Source: Novosphingobium sp. 9U
Lineage (GTDB): Bacteria > Pseudomonadota > Alphaproteobacteria > Sphingomonadales > Sphingomonadaceae
NCBI RefSeq assembly: GCF_902506425.1
Contig: NZ_LR732520.1
Location: 1 to 25,554, forward strand
DNA: 25,554 nucleotides
Direction: 5' to 3'
Below the pieces are notes generated by a model that was not told the origin of the DNA, searched no databases, and was given only the letters and a program-made list of their open reading frames with translations. The position numbers were made by a program, and so were the translations under genes. Shown piece after piece: positions 6,955 through 16,146 of the stretch (within the stretch, counting starts at the first letter, position 1; each line of letters opens with the position of its first letter).

Positions 6955-7911
6955 ATGGAATCGTCCTACACGACTGAGTGGCTCACACTCCTGCATCAGC
7001 TGCCTGCTAAGCCGCCCTATTTACGGGTGAAAATCTGGCGCAAGCTTCAGGGTGTCGGTGCCTTGCCGATCAAGAATGCGGCGCATGTTCTCCCGCCCGG
7101 CGAGGAGAATGAAGCGGCCTTCCAGAACATCCTTGAAGACGTGGTCGCAAGCGGTGGAGAAGCGATCCTGCTTCGCGCTCGACTGCTGGCGGGCCAAACT
7201 GACCCTGAGCTTCGAGCACTGTTCGACGCGGCTCGCGACGCCGACTACGACGAAATCGCCCAAGCGGCGCGGCGCCTTTTGCATACCGGTCCTGCGAGTG
7301 GCTCCGACATAGCAAAGCTGCACAAGCGACTGGCAGAGGCCGAACGCTTTGACTTCTTCGGAGCGCATGGCCGACAGGCAGCCGAGGCGGCGCTCGCCGA
7401 AGTAGACCGACAACGGTACCGGCACCCTGACGTGAGCAGGCAAGAACCTGCTGCGGCACTGGAGCCGGCGACTCTGATCGGCCGTACCTGGGTCACCCGC
7501 CGCGGGGTTCATGTGGATCGTATCGCGTGCTCGTGGTTGATCCGTCGCTTTATCGATCCGCAGGCGAGGTTCCGTTTCGTTGACGCCAAGACGCATCAGC
7601 CGGCGCCGGGCGAGCTTCGCTTCGACATGTCGGATGCCGAGTTCACGCACGAGGGTGATCGCTGCAGCTTCGAGACACTCCTCTTGCACTCGGGTTTCGC
7701 CGAGGACCCGGGGCTCTCGGCGATCGCCGAGATCATCCACGAGCTCGACATCGCAGACGGCAAATTCGGCCGGCCAGAAACGGCGGGCGTGGGCGCGATG
7801 CTCTCCGGCGTATGTGCAGCCATCGACGATGACATCGAGCGTATCGCCCGCGCCAGCGACGCACTGGACCAGTTCTACGCCTTCTTCTCCGATCGAAAGT
7901 CGAGCCGATGA
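6955..7911 (+). CDS. chrB: ChrB, chromate-responsive regulator/resistance protein
   Basis: The 318-residue product matches ChrB, which senses chromate and controls the chr operon. The N-terminal part (RVKIWRKLQGVGALPIKNAAHVLPPG, about 20-50) is the winged-helix-like segment of the family. The C-terminal domain (about 155-310; WVTRRGVHVDRIACSWLIRRFIDP, then FDMSDAEFTHEGDRCSFETLL) is the chromate-resistance domain with conserved Arg, His and acidic residues. Length is typical. ATG at 6955 fits the family start, but no ribosome site is visible, so translation may be leaderless-like or weak. Its stop overlaps the chrA start by four bases (ATGA), indicating translational coupling. Half-site repeats upstream suggest autoregulation. 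Confidence 0.95.
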   Translation: MESSYTTEWLTLLHQLPAKPPYLRVKIWRKLQGVGALPIKNAAHVLPPGEENEAAFQNILEDVVASGGEAILLRARLLAGQTDPELRALFDAARDADYDEIAQAARRLLHTGPASGSDIAKLHKRLAEAERFDFFGAHGRQAAEAALAEVDRQRYRHPDVSRQEPAAALEPATLIGRTWVTRRGVHVDRIACSWLIRRFIDPQARFRFVDAKTHQPAPGELRFDMSDAEFTHEGDRCSFETLLLHSGFAEDPGLSAIAEIIHELDIADGKFGRPETAGVGAMLSGVCAAIDDDIERIARASDALDQFYAFFSDRKSSR

Positions 7912-9311
7912 GTGTCACCGCCGTTCATGCTACGACCGGGCCGGCAGCGGTGCCGGATCACGGGATCACGTTCAATGAGGCCGTTCGTGTCTGGGCGCGC
8001 GTGGCGGCGCTGTCGTTCGGCGGACCAGCGGGCCAGATCGCGGTCATGCACCGTATCCTGGTCGATGAGAAAAGGTGGATCGGAGAGGAGCGCTTCCTTC
8101 ACGCGCTCAACTATTGCATGCTGCTCCCGGGCCCCGAAGCTCAACAGCTGGCGGCATACATCGGCTGGCTGCTTCACAAGACCAAGGGAGGTCTGGTCGC
8201 AGGCGCGCTGTTCGTCCTGCCCGGTTTCCTGGCCATCCTCGCGCTGAGCTACATCTACGTTCTGCTCGGCCATGTGCCGCTCGTGGAGGGCTTGTTCTTC
8301 GGGTTGAAGGCGGCGGTTCTTGCGGTCGTGCTCCAGGCGGTCGTTCGGGTCGGCTCGCGCGCGCTTAAAAACAACGCCCTTCGCGCGATCGCGGCGGCGG
8401 CATTCGTCGCCATCTTCTTTCTCAACGCGCCGTTCCCGTTGATTGTGCTGCTTGCTGGCCTGGGCGGCTATATCGGCGGACGCGCTGGAGCAGCCGCGTT
8501 CAAAGGAGGCGCAGGCGGACATGGTCCCGCCGGAGGCGAGGTCGTGCACGACCGTGAGACCGCACTAGGCGAAGGTCTGCCCGACCACGCGAGACCCAAC
8601 CTATCCTGGTCGCTGAGGATCTCGGCTCTATTTCTGGTGCTTTGGCTTGCTCCGGTGGGGCTGTTGCTGGCCTTTGCGGGCCCGGACAGCGTGTTCACAC
8701 ATATCGCGACCTTCTTTAGCCAGATGGCGGTCGTTACCTTCGGCGGAGCCTACGCCGTGCTTGGCTACGTGGCACAGGAGGCGGTCGGCACATATCACTG
8801 GGTTTCGCCGGGCGAGATGCTGGACGGTTTGGGGCTTGCCGAGACCACTCCGGGCCCGTTGATCATGGTGACTCAGTTCGTCGGCTTCCTTGCTGCTTAT
8901 CGCCATGCTGGCGTAATGGACTCGCTCGTGGCGGCCACGCTGGGCGCGGTCCTCACGACCTGGGTGACGTTCATGCCCTGCTTCCTATGGATCTTCGCGG
9001 GAGGCCCGTTCATCGAGCGCATGCGCGGCAAAAGGGCAATTTCGGCAGCGCTTACTGCGATCACGGCGGCGGTGGTAGGGGTCATCCTCAATCTGGCGCT
9101 CTGGTTCGCGATCCACACGCTGTTCCGGAGCGTTCACGAGGTGCAGGTAGGCGGCGGAGGCTTCAGCGTGCCCGTGCTCACGAGCATCAACCTGCCTGCC
9201 CTTGCACTGGCGACCGGAGCGGCGGTCGCGGTGTTCCGCTTCAAGGTGGGGATGATCCGAGTCTTGTTCGCCTGCGCCGTTCTCGGCGCCGCTTACGTGC
9301 TCATGGCGTGA
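7908..9311 (+). CDS. chrA: ChrA chromate efflux transporter
   Basis: The 467-residue inner-membrane protein belongs to the long-chain CHR family, which exports chromate from the cytoplasm. It shows the two homologous halves: FGGPAGQIAVMHR with PGPEAQQLA in the first, and FGGAYAVLGYVAQEA with TTPGPLIMVTQFVGF in the second, with many hydrophobic segments between. A Gly/His-rich linker (GGAGGHGPAGGEVVHDR) separates the halves. Length is slightly above the usual 400-450. The ATG overlaps the chrB stop, so it is co-translated. Fourteen bases separate it from the superoxide dismutase gene. It is the central resistance determinant of the window. Confidence 0.97.
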   Translation: MSVTAVHATTGPAAVPDHGITFNEAVRVWARVAALSFGGPAGQIAVMHRILVDEKRWIGEERFLHALNYCMLLPGPEAQQLAAYIGWLLHKTKGGLVAGALFVLPGFLAILALSYIYVLLGHVPLVEGLFFGLKAAVLAVVLQAVVRVGSRALKNNALRAIAAAAFVAIFFLNAPFPLIVLLAGLGGYIGGRAGAAAFKGGAGGHGPAGGEVVHDRETALGEGLPDHARPNLSWSLRISALFLVLWLAPVGLLLAFAGPDSVFTHIATFFSQMAVVTFGGAYAVLGYVAQEAVGTYHWVSPGEMLDGLGLAETTPGPLIMVTQFVGFLAAYRHAGVMDSLVAATLGAVLTTWVTFMPCFLWIFAGGPFIERMRGKRAISAALTAITAAVVGVILNLALWFAIHTLFRSVHEVQVGGGGFSVPVLTSINLPALALATGAAVAVFRFKVGMIRVLFACAVLGAAYVLMA

Positions 9312-9325
9312 ATGGAGAAATCTCA

Positions 9326-10054
9326 ATGACGGACTTCACCCGGCGTTCTGCCGTTAAGGCATTTGGAGCAGGCGCGCTGGCGGTGGCGACCATCGACAGC
9401 GCAGCGGCAGCGGCCCCACAACCGGCGACGAGCCCCCCGGCATTCACGGGAAACTTCCAGCCCAAGCCTCTGAAATTCGACCCGGGGAAGCTTGATGGCC
9501 TATCCGAACGCCTGATCAAGTCTCACTGGGAGAACAACTATCAAGGCTCGGTCAAGACGCTCAACGCCGTGCGCACACGTCTCTCTGCCGCGCTCGCCGA
9601 CAAGGATGCGCCACCGGCGATCTATGGCGGGCTCAAGCGGGAGGAACTCCATCGCACCGGTTCGGTCGTGCTGCACGAGATCTACTTCGATGGCTTGGGT
9701 GGCAATGGCCAGGTCGCTGGATCGATCAAGGACGCGCTCGGAGCGGCTTTCGGATCGTACGCGACTTGGGAAGCTGAGTTCCGCCGCACCGGCATGTCGC
9801 TCGCTGGGGGATCTGGTTGGACGATCCTCACCTTCAACCAGCATACAGGCACATTGAGCAACCATTGGGCCTGGGATCACATGCATGGCGCCGCGGCCGG
9901 TCTGCCGCTGCTGGCGCTCGATATGTACGAGCATAGCTTCCACATGGACTACGGGACGCAAGCGGCCAAGTACATCGATGCCTGGTTTCGCAATGTAGAC
10001 TGGGAAGTCGTCGATCAACGGTATCGTCGCGCCATTGGCGCATCGCGCGCCTGA
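9326..10054 (+). CDS. chrC: Tat-exported Fe/Mn superoxide dismutase of the chr operon
   Basis: The 242-residue protein is of the Fe/Mn superoxide dismutase family; a related gene follows chrBA in some chr operons, where it is called chrC. ATG at 9326 has GGAG eight bases upstream and lies 14 bp after chrA. The N-terminus (TRRSAVKAFGAGALAVATI, ending SAAAAA) is a twin-arginine signal, so the enzyme should act in the periplasm. The four metal ligands are in place: H67, H117, D199 and H203. The second-sphere positions differ from classical SodB: the HH..Y pattern after the first ligand reads NNYQGS, so the gateway Tyr appears to be Ser. That may be normal for this subfamily but makes full dismutase activity uncertain. 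It probably counters superoxide made during chromate reduction. Confidence 0.9.
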   Translation: MTDFTRRSAVKAFGAGALAVATIDSAAAAAPQPATSPPAFTGNFQPKPLKFDPGKLDGLSERLIKSHWENNYQGSVKTLNAVRTRLSAALADKDAPPAIYGGLKREELHRTGSVVLHEIYFDGLGGNGQVAGSIKDALGAAFGSYATWEAEFRRTGMSLAGGSGWTILTFNQHTGTLSNHWAWDHMHGAAAGLPLLALDMYEHSFHMDYGTQAAKYIDAWFRNVDWEVVDQRYRRAIGASRA

Positions 10055-10081
10055 CACTCCGATACGCGAGCCTGGGAGTCT

Positions 10082-11017
10082 TTACCTCGTCTCGACCGTA
10101 AGGTGAGCCAGTTCATGAACTGGCCGGAGGCGCTCGCGGATCGATTCAACGTCGCTGATGCCGGTCACGCTGACGATAGCCGCGTGGGCCTCGGGGCCGA
10201 CGCGCCAGACATGAAGATCCGTCAGCCGAGCGTCTCCGGGCCCCTCGACGAGGTCTCGTACCTCCTGAGCGACGTGAGCGTCGGTGGTGTCGAGAAGGAT
10301 CGCAGCGGTCTCTCGCATGAGGCTCCAGGACCAGCGGGCGATCACCACCGCGCCGACAATCCCCATGGCCGCGTCCATCCACACCCATCCGAGATAGCGG
10401 CCGGCAAGTAGCGCGGCGATCGCCAGGACAGAGGTAAGGGCATCCGCCAGCACGTGGATGTACGCGGACCGCAGATTGTTGTCGCTGCTGTGCGCCCCGT
10501 GTCCGTGATTGTGCCCGTCGTGGTGATGACCGTGATCATGTCCGTGCCCATGCCCATGGCCATGTCCGCCGCTCAGCAAAAAGGCGCTGGCAATGTTCAC
10601 GAGCACTCCAATCACGCCAATCCACGTAGCGGTTCCGAAAGCCACCGTGACGGGCTGAAGCAAGCGCAGCACCGACTCCGCCCCAATACCGTAGGCGATG
10701 AGACCCAGGACCAGCGCCGACGCGAAGCCCGCCAAGTCGCCGACTTTGCCCGTGCCCAAGCTGAACTGCGCGCTGGTTGCATGGCGTTTGGCAAAGGCAT
10801 AGGCGGCGGCCGCTACCGATAGGGCACCCGCATGCGTTGCCATGTGGAATTCGTCGGCCAGGAGCGCCATCGAGCCGGTGATGTAGCCGTCCGCGATTTC
10901 GCCCACCATCATCGCGGCTGTCAGCACGACGACCCACGAGGTTCGCCGCGCGTTCTCGTCGTGCGCCGCGCCAAGGAAGACGTGGTCGTGTGTGAGGGGC
11001 GCAGCGTTGGCTTCCAT
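10082..11017 (-). CDS. dmeF: Cation diffusion facilitator, DmeF-type divalent metal efflux
   Basis: This 311-residue inner-membrane antiporter of the CDF family resembles DmeF, which exports Co2+ and Ni2+ in exchange for protons. Evidence: the N-terminal THDHVFLGAAHDENARRT block typical of DmeF; six hydrophobic segments; HMATHA (HxxxH) in the second helix and HVLADA (HxxxD) in the fifth as the transport site; and a long His/Gly/Asp-rich loop (GHGHGHGHDHGHHH) between helices four and five that likely gathers metal. The C-terminal cytoplasmic domain ends TVETR. ATG at 11017 has GTAGG eight bases upstream; a GTG at 11026 is an alternative. It is convergent with the chr operon, 27 bp between stops. 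No DmeR-type repressor is in the window, and which metal it exports is inferred from the family. Confidence 0.92.
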   Translation of the reverse strand: MEANAAPLTHDHVFLGAAHDENARRTSWVVVLTAAMMVGEIADGYITGSMALLADEFHMATHAGALSVAAAAYAFAKRHATSAQFSLGTGKVGDLAGFASALVLGLIAYGIGAESVLRLLQPVTVAFGTATWIGVIGVLVNIASAFLLSGGHGHGHGHGHDHGHHHDGHNHGHGAHSSDNNLRSAYIHVLADALTSVLAIAALLAGRYLGWVWMDAAMGIVGAVVIARWSWSLMRETAAILLDTTDAHVAQEVRDLVEGPGDARLTDLHVWRVGPEAHAAIVSVTGISDVESIRERLRPVHELAHLTVETR

Positions 11018-11530
11018 CCTCGACACCTACTTCGCGTAGCGGCGGATCGGCCTCGCGAGCGAGTGTGAGGCTTGCATTAGAGGCACTCGCGATGAGAGCC
11101 ACTGTTGCGGCGCCGACGCGAAATGATCCGGCGATCCGGCGCACCCACAGAACCGGGCTGGATTGATTGTGTGCACACCGAGGATGATCGTTCACTGGCA
11201 CCAATCTGACGTGGGTTAAACTTGCTTCGCCGCGCATCACACGGACGCCTGTCCTGAGCCAGCGTGAAAGTGCATATGGGGCGCACAGGTGTTACCTATG
11301 GCGGCGTTGGCCTAGGTACGTGCAAGCAGTTCATTCATTGCGCGTGCTCTTCTTCGCTGAGTTGCTCTTCCGTTGCAGTGCGTCGTGGATCCCGCAGCCG
11401 ATCCGAATAAATATGAACCGACATAATACAAGGACCACCGTACCGAACGTCCATGCACGATAGGTAGGTAGGGCAATGCCCGATCAACCCCGCGTTCAAG
11501 GGCCGGGCTAGCCGCTGCCAATGCGCTGCG
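11018..11530. other. 513-bp intergenic region, no firm gene
   Basis: No convincing gene is found. A 10-bp palindrome GTGTGCACAC sits at 11169-11178, upstream of dmeF, and is a possible regulatory site with no further support. On the reverse strand, a frame ending at 11331 reads FGTVVLVLCRFIFIRIGCGIHDALQRK, which looks like one membrane segment followed by a basic tail, but it has no clear start codon or ribosome site. I do not call it a gene. Confidence 0.4.
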
Positions 11531-13483
11531 TTACGCCGCCGCTCCGATCCGGCGGTCGTCGGCGAGTAGGAGTGTGTCTTTCGCAGTTACCGGGCGGGAG
11601 CACAGCTCGGCAATCTCGATGCGGTCTCGGCCGCCTGCCTTCGCCCGATAGAGCGCTTCGTCAGCCCGCTGTACGAGCGTGTGCAGCCGTTCGGCCGTCC
11701 TGCAGCAGACGATGCCAACGCTGAACTTCACAGGTACAACACCTCCAGCGGTGCTCACCCCGGCTGCCAGTGCGTCCTTTACCCTGAACAGCGCGCCAAC
11801 GGCCTCGGCCTCGGATGCGCGCGGGAAGATGACCAGGAACTCTTCGCCACCCCAGCGCGCAATCACGTCGTCCTTGCGCAGAGCACCACGGGCGACGTCG
11901 GCGAAGGCCACCAGCACCTGGTCGCCGCCATCGTGTCCATAGGTGTCGTTAATGGCCTTGAAGTGATCAATGTCGACGATTGCAAGGGCGAGCGAGTCTC
12001 CGGTCTTGGTGTGGGTGGACACAAGGAGGCTCTCATGCTCGCTGACGAAGCGCCGGTTCAACAAGCCGGTCAACGGGTCAGTGTTCGCGATCCTTGTCAG
12101 CTTACGCCGATGGTAGAAGCTCATGCCCAGGATGATGAGGACAAGCAGCAGGCCGATGAATGCGGCCCCGGCCAGGATGGACTCGCGCTTGGCGCGCTCA
12201 CGCTCCCTTGTGGCAGAAAGGTCAAGTTTCTGCCGCAGCTCCTCGTTGCGCGCCACCGCTCGGTCCGCGTCGAGTCTAGCGCGCAGTACAGCATTCTGCT
12301 TCATCTGTTCGGACGCGCGTTGCCGCTCGATGCCACGCACATAGATGTTAAGGTCGCGATATGCGGCTGCCGTCCTCCCAAGCTGTTGGTTCACATCGGA
12401 TCGCAGGCGAAACGCCTCTGGAGCAGAGCTGGAGGCTGAGAGAGCGTCCGCCTTGGCGAGAAGGCCGTTCAGAAGATCGAGCGCCTTCTTGTGCTCGCCG
12501 GTCAGATTGGAGATGCGCGCGAGAAGCAGGCGTGCTTGCGCCTGTGCGAGCTCGCCGTAACGGCCGAAAACCACTTCGGCTCGCTGGCACGCAGCCCTGG
12601 CGCGATTGAGGGCCCGCAGCTCAATGAGCGCTGAGCAAGTCTGGAGATCGAGGAAAGCAGAGCCGACCGGATCGACGCCTGCAGGCGCAAGCGCGCGCGA
12701 CCGGTTGAAGTCTGTAAGAGCGGCCTGAAATGCACCGCGCCCGAGGTTAAACACGCCGCGAAAGTAGAAGTCGGTCGACAGTGCTACCATCCGCTTGCGT
12801 GCCTGATCCCAATCGATAACTTCACCGATCAAGGAGATGGCTTGCAGATGATCGCCTGCCCAGTCCACCACGCGTGCGAGCTTCTCGGTCGCTATGACGT
12901 GCTGCCGGCTGAGACGTCGATCAGAAGTCGCCCGATACGCCTCGGCCAGGTAGACGACGGCGCGCTCCGGAGCTCCGCGCATCCGCTGCATCTCACCAAG
13001 TGCGATCTGCAGACATGCGTCAGCGGCGGATCCTCGTAGGGCACCTTGCCGGGCCCTTTCGACAAGCGCTACAGCGCTGTCGATCTCGTCTTTGTTGAAG
13101 CCATTGATTGCAAAGCGGGTGAGCAGTTCGACACGCAGCGGGTTGTTTGAGCTCAGTTCGCCTTTCAGCAGGCGCAGCGCCGTTCGTCTTGCGTCTGCAG
13201 GGCGCGACAAGGTGTCGTAGGCCTCAGCCCGCGCCGCTTGGCGCCAGCTATACCGCATGGTCCCCAACGAAGCCGGAGCGTCCCTCGCGGTTCTGGCAAG
13301 CACCGCTCCTGGGTCTTGACCGGCCAACTCAGCCAACTGGCGCAGCTCCTTCGTAGGAGCGTCCATGCAGCCGGCATGCGCAACCTCTACGCTCGCCAGT
13401 GAGGAGCAGATCAGCACACAGGCGACCGCAATTGTGCGGCAGCACGGGAGCAATCCGTTGATGACATGGGCAACGGCTCGCAT
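11531..13483 (-). CDS. Membrane-bound diguanylate cyclase with periplasmic TPR-like sensor
   Basis: This 650-residue protein makes cyclic-di-GMP. Order: signal peptide (about 1-37, ending VAHA), a long helical TPR-like domain outside the inner membrane (about 45-390), a coiled coil rich in Glu and Arg (about 390-435), one membrane helix (436-456) and a cytoplasmic GGDEF domain (about 465-625). The active site is GGEEF (545-549), with IDHFK before it. The I-site RKDD (536-539) is exactly five residues upstream, so feedback inhibition should be intact. The architecture suggests that a periplasmic peptide or protein interaction is relayed by the coiled coil to the cyclase. ATG at 13483 follows AGGA at nine bases. 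It is monocistronic, with about 200 bp to the next gene. Confidence 0.93.
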   Translation of the reverse strand: MRAVAHVINGLLPCCRTIAVACVLICSSLASVEVAHAGCMDAPTKELRQLAELAGQDPGAVLARTARDAPASLGTMRYSWRQAARAEAYDTLSRPADARRTALRLLKGELSSNNPLRVELLTRFAINGFNKDEIDSAVALVERARQGALRGSAADACLQIALGEMQRMRGAPERAVVYLAEAYRATSDRRLSRQHVIATEKLARVVDWAGDHLQAISLIGEVIDWDQARKRMVALSTDFYFRGVFNLGRGAFQAALTDFNRSRALAPAGVDPVGSAFLDLQTCSALIELRALNRARAACQRAEVVFGRYGELAQAQARLLLARISNLTGEHKKALDLLNGLLAKADALSASSSAPEAFRLRSDVNQQLGRTAAAYRDLNIYVRGIERQRASEQMKQNAVLRARLDADRAVARNEELRQKLDLSATRERERAKRESILAGAAFIGLLLVLIILGMSFYHRRKLTRIANTDPLTGLLNRRFVSEHESLLVSTHTKTGDSLALAIVDIDHFKAINDTYGHDGGDQVLVAFADVARGALRKDDVIARWGGEEFLVIFPRASEAEAVGALFRVKDALAAGVSTAGGVVPVKFSVGIVCCRTAERLHTLVQRADEALYRAKAGGRDRIEIAELCSRPVTAKDTLLLADDRRIGAAA

Positions 13484-13682
13484 TGCGCTAATCCTGAGAG
13501 AACTACGCCGATGTTAGCTGGGAGACGATAATCTAAGGTAAACAGGGCCGTGCTGCGCAACCCGAAGCCGACCGCTTGTGGCTGCCTTCTGGGCCGGAAT
13601 AGGTGGATGGCGACAGCTAGGGCGCTGCAAGTTGCCGCTCAAGGATCACAACTAGGTCTCGCTGAGGCACCTCAACTTGGGG

Positions 13683-15038
13683 CTACTTCAGCGCCTTTGA
13701 AACGTCCGCGGCAAAGCGGGCGATGTCGAACCGAGCCGTGCTGGGATCTTCGCCGCGCCGGACTACTACCAGACGTTCAGACGGAATGACCATGACGTAC
13801 TGTCCGCGGTTGCCTTGTGCGGCGAAGCTGCCTTGAGGCAGCCCTTCTTCAGGACCGAACAGCCACATCGTCGCGCCATAGCCTGGCCCGCTAGGCGGCT
13901 GCGGTCCGGTGGGTGCGGTCATGATGCGCATCCATCCTTGCGGCAATAGCCGCTTGCCTGCCCAGACTCCGTCCTGCGGCCAGAACAGTCCCAGTCTCGC
14001 CAAGTCTCGCGCTGTCGACCAGACCTGACTGGAGAGGATGTAATTGCCATGCCAGTCCGTTTCGGCAACCGTGTGCGACATCCCGAGCGGGCCGAACAAG
14101 CTGTCTGGCAGCGACCGGTACGGTTCCTCGCCGATTGCCTGTCGTGTGGCATAGACAGCCAACAGGATGTCGTTGTTGGCATAGCGGAAACGGCTGCCGG
14201 GCTGGGCCTCCAATTGCCAAGATACGACCTGGTCATCGACGGTACTGCCACCGAAGTAGATGTCATCCGTGCGGTTACCGGCGGTTTCGCTATGCAGCCC
14301 TGATGCCATACGCAGAAGGTTGTCGTACGTGATCGCCCGCCGTGGGTCGCCGGGCTTCCACTGCGGCACGGATGCGGGTGCATCTAGCGGGCTTGCGCCA
14401 GCGAGGCCGATGAGCGTGCCGGCAATCGACTTGCCCACCGACCATGTGCGATTGGACACGAACGGTCCAAAGCCGCTGCCGTACCGCTCGGCAACAACTC
14501 GGCCGTCCTTCAATACGATCACGCCTGCTGTCTTCGCGCCCACGCCATATGCGTTCCCGAACGCCGCGCCAACGGTTCTGGCCAGCTTGGGGGAAGGGTG
14601 CGGTGCTATGCCAGCATCACCCTGCGGCCAGTGACGAGGATCCGCTGCCGCGATCGAGGGCGCCGAGGCAAACCTGCCGGCACTGGGTGCTGTGCTGCCG
14701 ATCGGCAGGGTCACGCAGCCACGCTTGTTGGTCCACATCGCATAGCGAGGGGGCATCTGTGGATCGAACGACACTGCAACGTTGCGGGTATGATGATCGA
14801 CGGCGGCTTTCAGGGTCGGCACGATCTTGTCGTACTCGGGGTAAATGCCGGTCAGCTCGTCAGCGTCGATCTGCGCAGGGGTGCGCCCGGCGTTGAAGAT
14901 GCCGGAACAGTAGAACGCCGCCTTGTAACCGGCTGCTATCGCCCACTGGTAGGTACCTGCTGAGGGCTGCGCGACAACCTGCGCGTCTGCGGGGGACGAA
15001 AAAAGGAGAACGAGGCCGGCTGTCTTCAGGATCCGCAT
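13683..15038 (-). CDS. Secreted beta-lactamase-fold serine hydrolase
   Basis: The 451-residue product belongs to the class C beta-lactamase/esterase superfamily. ATG at 15038 gives a clean signal peptide (MRILKTAGLVLLFSSPADAQ); a GTG 24 codons upstream would bury it, so it is rejected. Catalytic motifs: SVGK (S200 and K203 as nucleophile and general base), YANN (Y286), and GNRGQY near the end in place of KTG or HxG. The N-terminal 150 residues carry an extra block (AAFYCSGIFNAGRTPAQIDADEL) seen in some secreted hydrolases of unknown substrate. It is probably a periplasmic or outer-surface esterase or peptidase rather than a true antibiotic-resistance enzyme. It is divergent from the Nudix gene across 226 bp containing a perfect palindrome. 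Confidence 0.9.
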   Translation of the reverse strand: MRILKTAGLVLLFSSPADAQVVAQPSAGTYQWAIAAGYKAAFYCSGIFNAGRTPAQIDADELTGIYPEYDKIVPTLKAAVDHHTRNVAVSFDPQMPPRYAMWTNKRGCVTLPIGSTAPSAGRFASAPSIAAADPRHWPQGDAGIAPHPSPKLARTVGAAFGNAYGVGAKTAGVIVLKDGRVVAERYGSGFGPFVSNRTWSVGKSIAGTLIGLAGASPLDAPASVPQWKPGDPRRAITYDNLLRMASGLHSETAGNRTDDIYFGGSTVDDQVVSWQLEAQPGSRFRYANNDILLAVYATRQAIGEEPYRSLPDSLFGPLGMSHTVAETDWHGNYILSSQVWSTARDLARLGLFWPQDGVWAGKRLLPQGWMRIMTAPTGPQPPSGPGYGATMWLFGPEEGLPQGSFAAQGNRGQYVMVIPSERLVVVRRGEDPSTARFDIARFAADVSKALK

Positions 15039-15186
15039 GACCGCGTCATTCCATCCGGCCAGCCAAACGGCAATCCGTTTCTCAGATCCCCACACTTCGA
15101 GGCATAGCACGCCTCATGCGTTTACGGCGGTCATTATGCGAGATTACGCTCGATCCCTGCCGAGCCAATCGAAGGCCACCGTTTCA

Positions 15187-15202
15187 GTTGTTGGCCAACA
15201 AC
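15187..15202. promoter_or_regulatory. 16-bp perfect palindrome, candidate operator
   Basis: GTTGTTGGCCAACAAC is fully self-complementary and lies between the divergent serine hydrolase and Nudix starts, 63 bp before the Nudix ATG. Position and symmetry suggest binding by a dimeric repressor; no cognate regulator gene is adjacent. Confidence 0.4.
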
Positions 15203-15264
15203 GGGTCAATGATCAAAGGGCTAAGATGATGGGGGCGTCACAAAGAAGTTGGGTCGGGGGATCG

Positions 15265-15711
15265 ATGGCTGAAGTGATAGAGGTCACCCAGGCTATCCTG
15301 GTAGATGACACCGGACGCCTTCTTGTGGGATTGAGGTCGCATGACAAGGTGGCTTGGCCAAACTGCTGGGACGCAATCGGCGGCAAGCTCGACAAAGGGG
15401 AAAGCCCTGCCGAAGCTTTAGCCAGGGAACTGAACGAGGAGTTGGGGATCACTCCGACCGCTATAGCCTCGCTCGGATCGTACGAGAGTCCTGGTGCGGG
15501 AGGTAGCTCGATTTTGCGCCGGCATATGTTCGCTCTCGCCGAATGGAACGGCGGTGAGCCCACCAACGTATCTGGGGAGCACACCGACGTGCGGTGATTC
15601 GATGCCACACGAATCAGCCGACTAGAGAACCTCGCTTTCGAGAACATCATCCAGCAGGCACCGCTTGCCTTTGCCTTCGCATCTTCGAGGCCTGTAAGCG
15701 GGCCGTTCTAG
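15265..15711 (+). pseudogene. Nudix hydrolase interrupted by TGA at codon 111
   Basis: ATG at 15265 opens MAEVIEVTQAILVDDTGRLLVGLRS. A complete Nudix box follows (GGKLDKGESPAEALARELNEELGI), so the pyrophosphohydrolase site is intact. The frame is stopped by TGA at 15595-15597, just after EHTDVR. Related Nudix proteins have Trp there (VRWF), and the same frame continues FDATRISRLENLAFENIIQQAPLAFA to TAG at 15709-15711. A single TGG-to-TGA change therefore truncates a protein of about 148 residues at 110, losing the last helix. The shortened enzyme may still fold, so this could be a working truncated gene. No strong ribosome site precedes the start. It is divergent from the serine hydrolase. 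Confidence 0.8.
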
Positions 15712-16146
15712 ATCAAGCAGTGTCTGCGCCCCACCAGAAGCAAGCTGCCGTAGCCAATCTGACCGGCATCTATTCTCACAGCTCTGTGCAGCTCATAGTC
15801 GCCGGTCCGCTCACCACCCGATCTCGCCCTTCTACTTTTGAACTATGCCCCCTGAGAGCTGCCCGCCGTTCAGATGAACGAATAGGCGAAATCGGGAAGC
15901 GGGGATTGCGGTCTAAGTGACCGCAACTGGGTCTAATCGTGGTCTGACCGGCGGATGATGTCACATTGCGAATAGTGACGGCCACGAACACTTGCGCAAT
16001 CGGATGGCCCACAGCACTCCCAGTGAGTAGGTTTGCTGTTGCCCTGAGATCGGTTAAAATGTCGTCGCAAGACCGGCACTACCGGCGTTCGATGCGACTG
16101 GGTTGATGCTCCGAGCCATACGCCTGCTGCGTTCGACTGCCTTTCT
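15712..16146. other. 435-bp intergenic region, no gene seen
   Basis: No coding frame with family resemblance or a ribosome site was found on either strand. The segment 15845-15935 (GACCGCAACTGGGTC) resembles 250-275 (GGCCGCAAATGGGTC) near the left end; similar phrases recur, from memory, between sphingomonad genes, but this is too weak to call a repeat. At 16140-16160 an imperfect CCTTTCT/AGAAAGG inverted repeat overlaps the PAP2 stop and might aid termination. Confidence 0.4.

Noticed and set aside
8987..9325. Extension of the superoxide dismutase frame into chrA
   Set aside because: ATG at 9326 has a ribosome site and opens a Tat signal peptide; the extension is simply chrA in another frame.
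15845..15935. Similarity between 250-275 and 15916-15935 (GACCGCAA-like phrases)
   Set aside because: The match is too short and imperfect to call a repeat family from this window alone.
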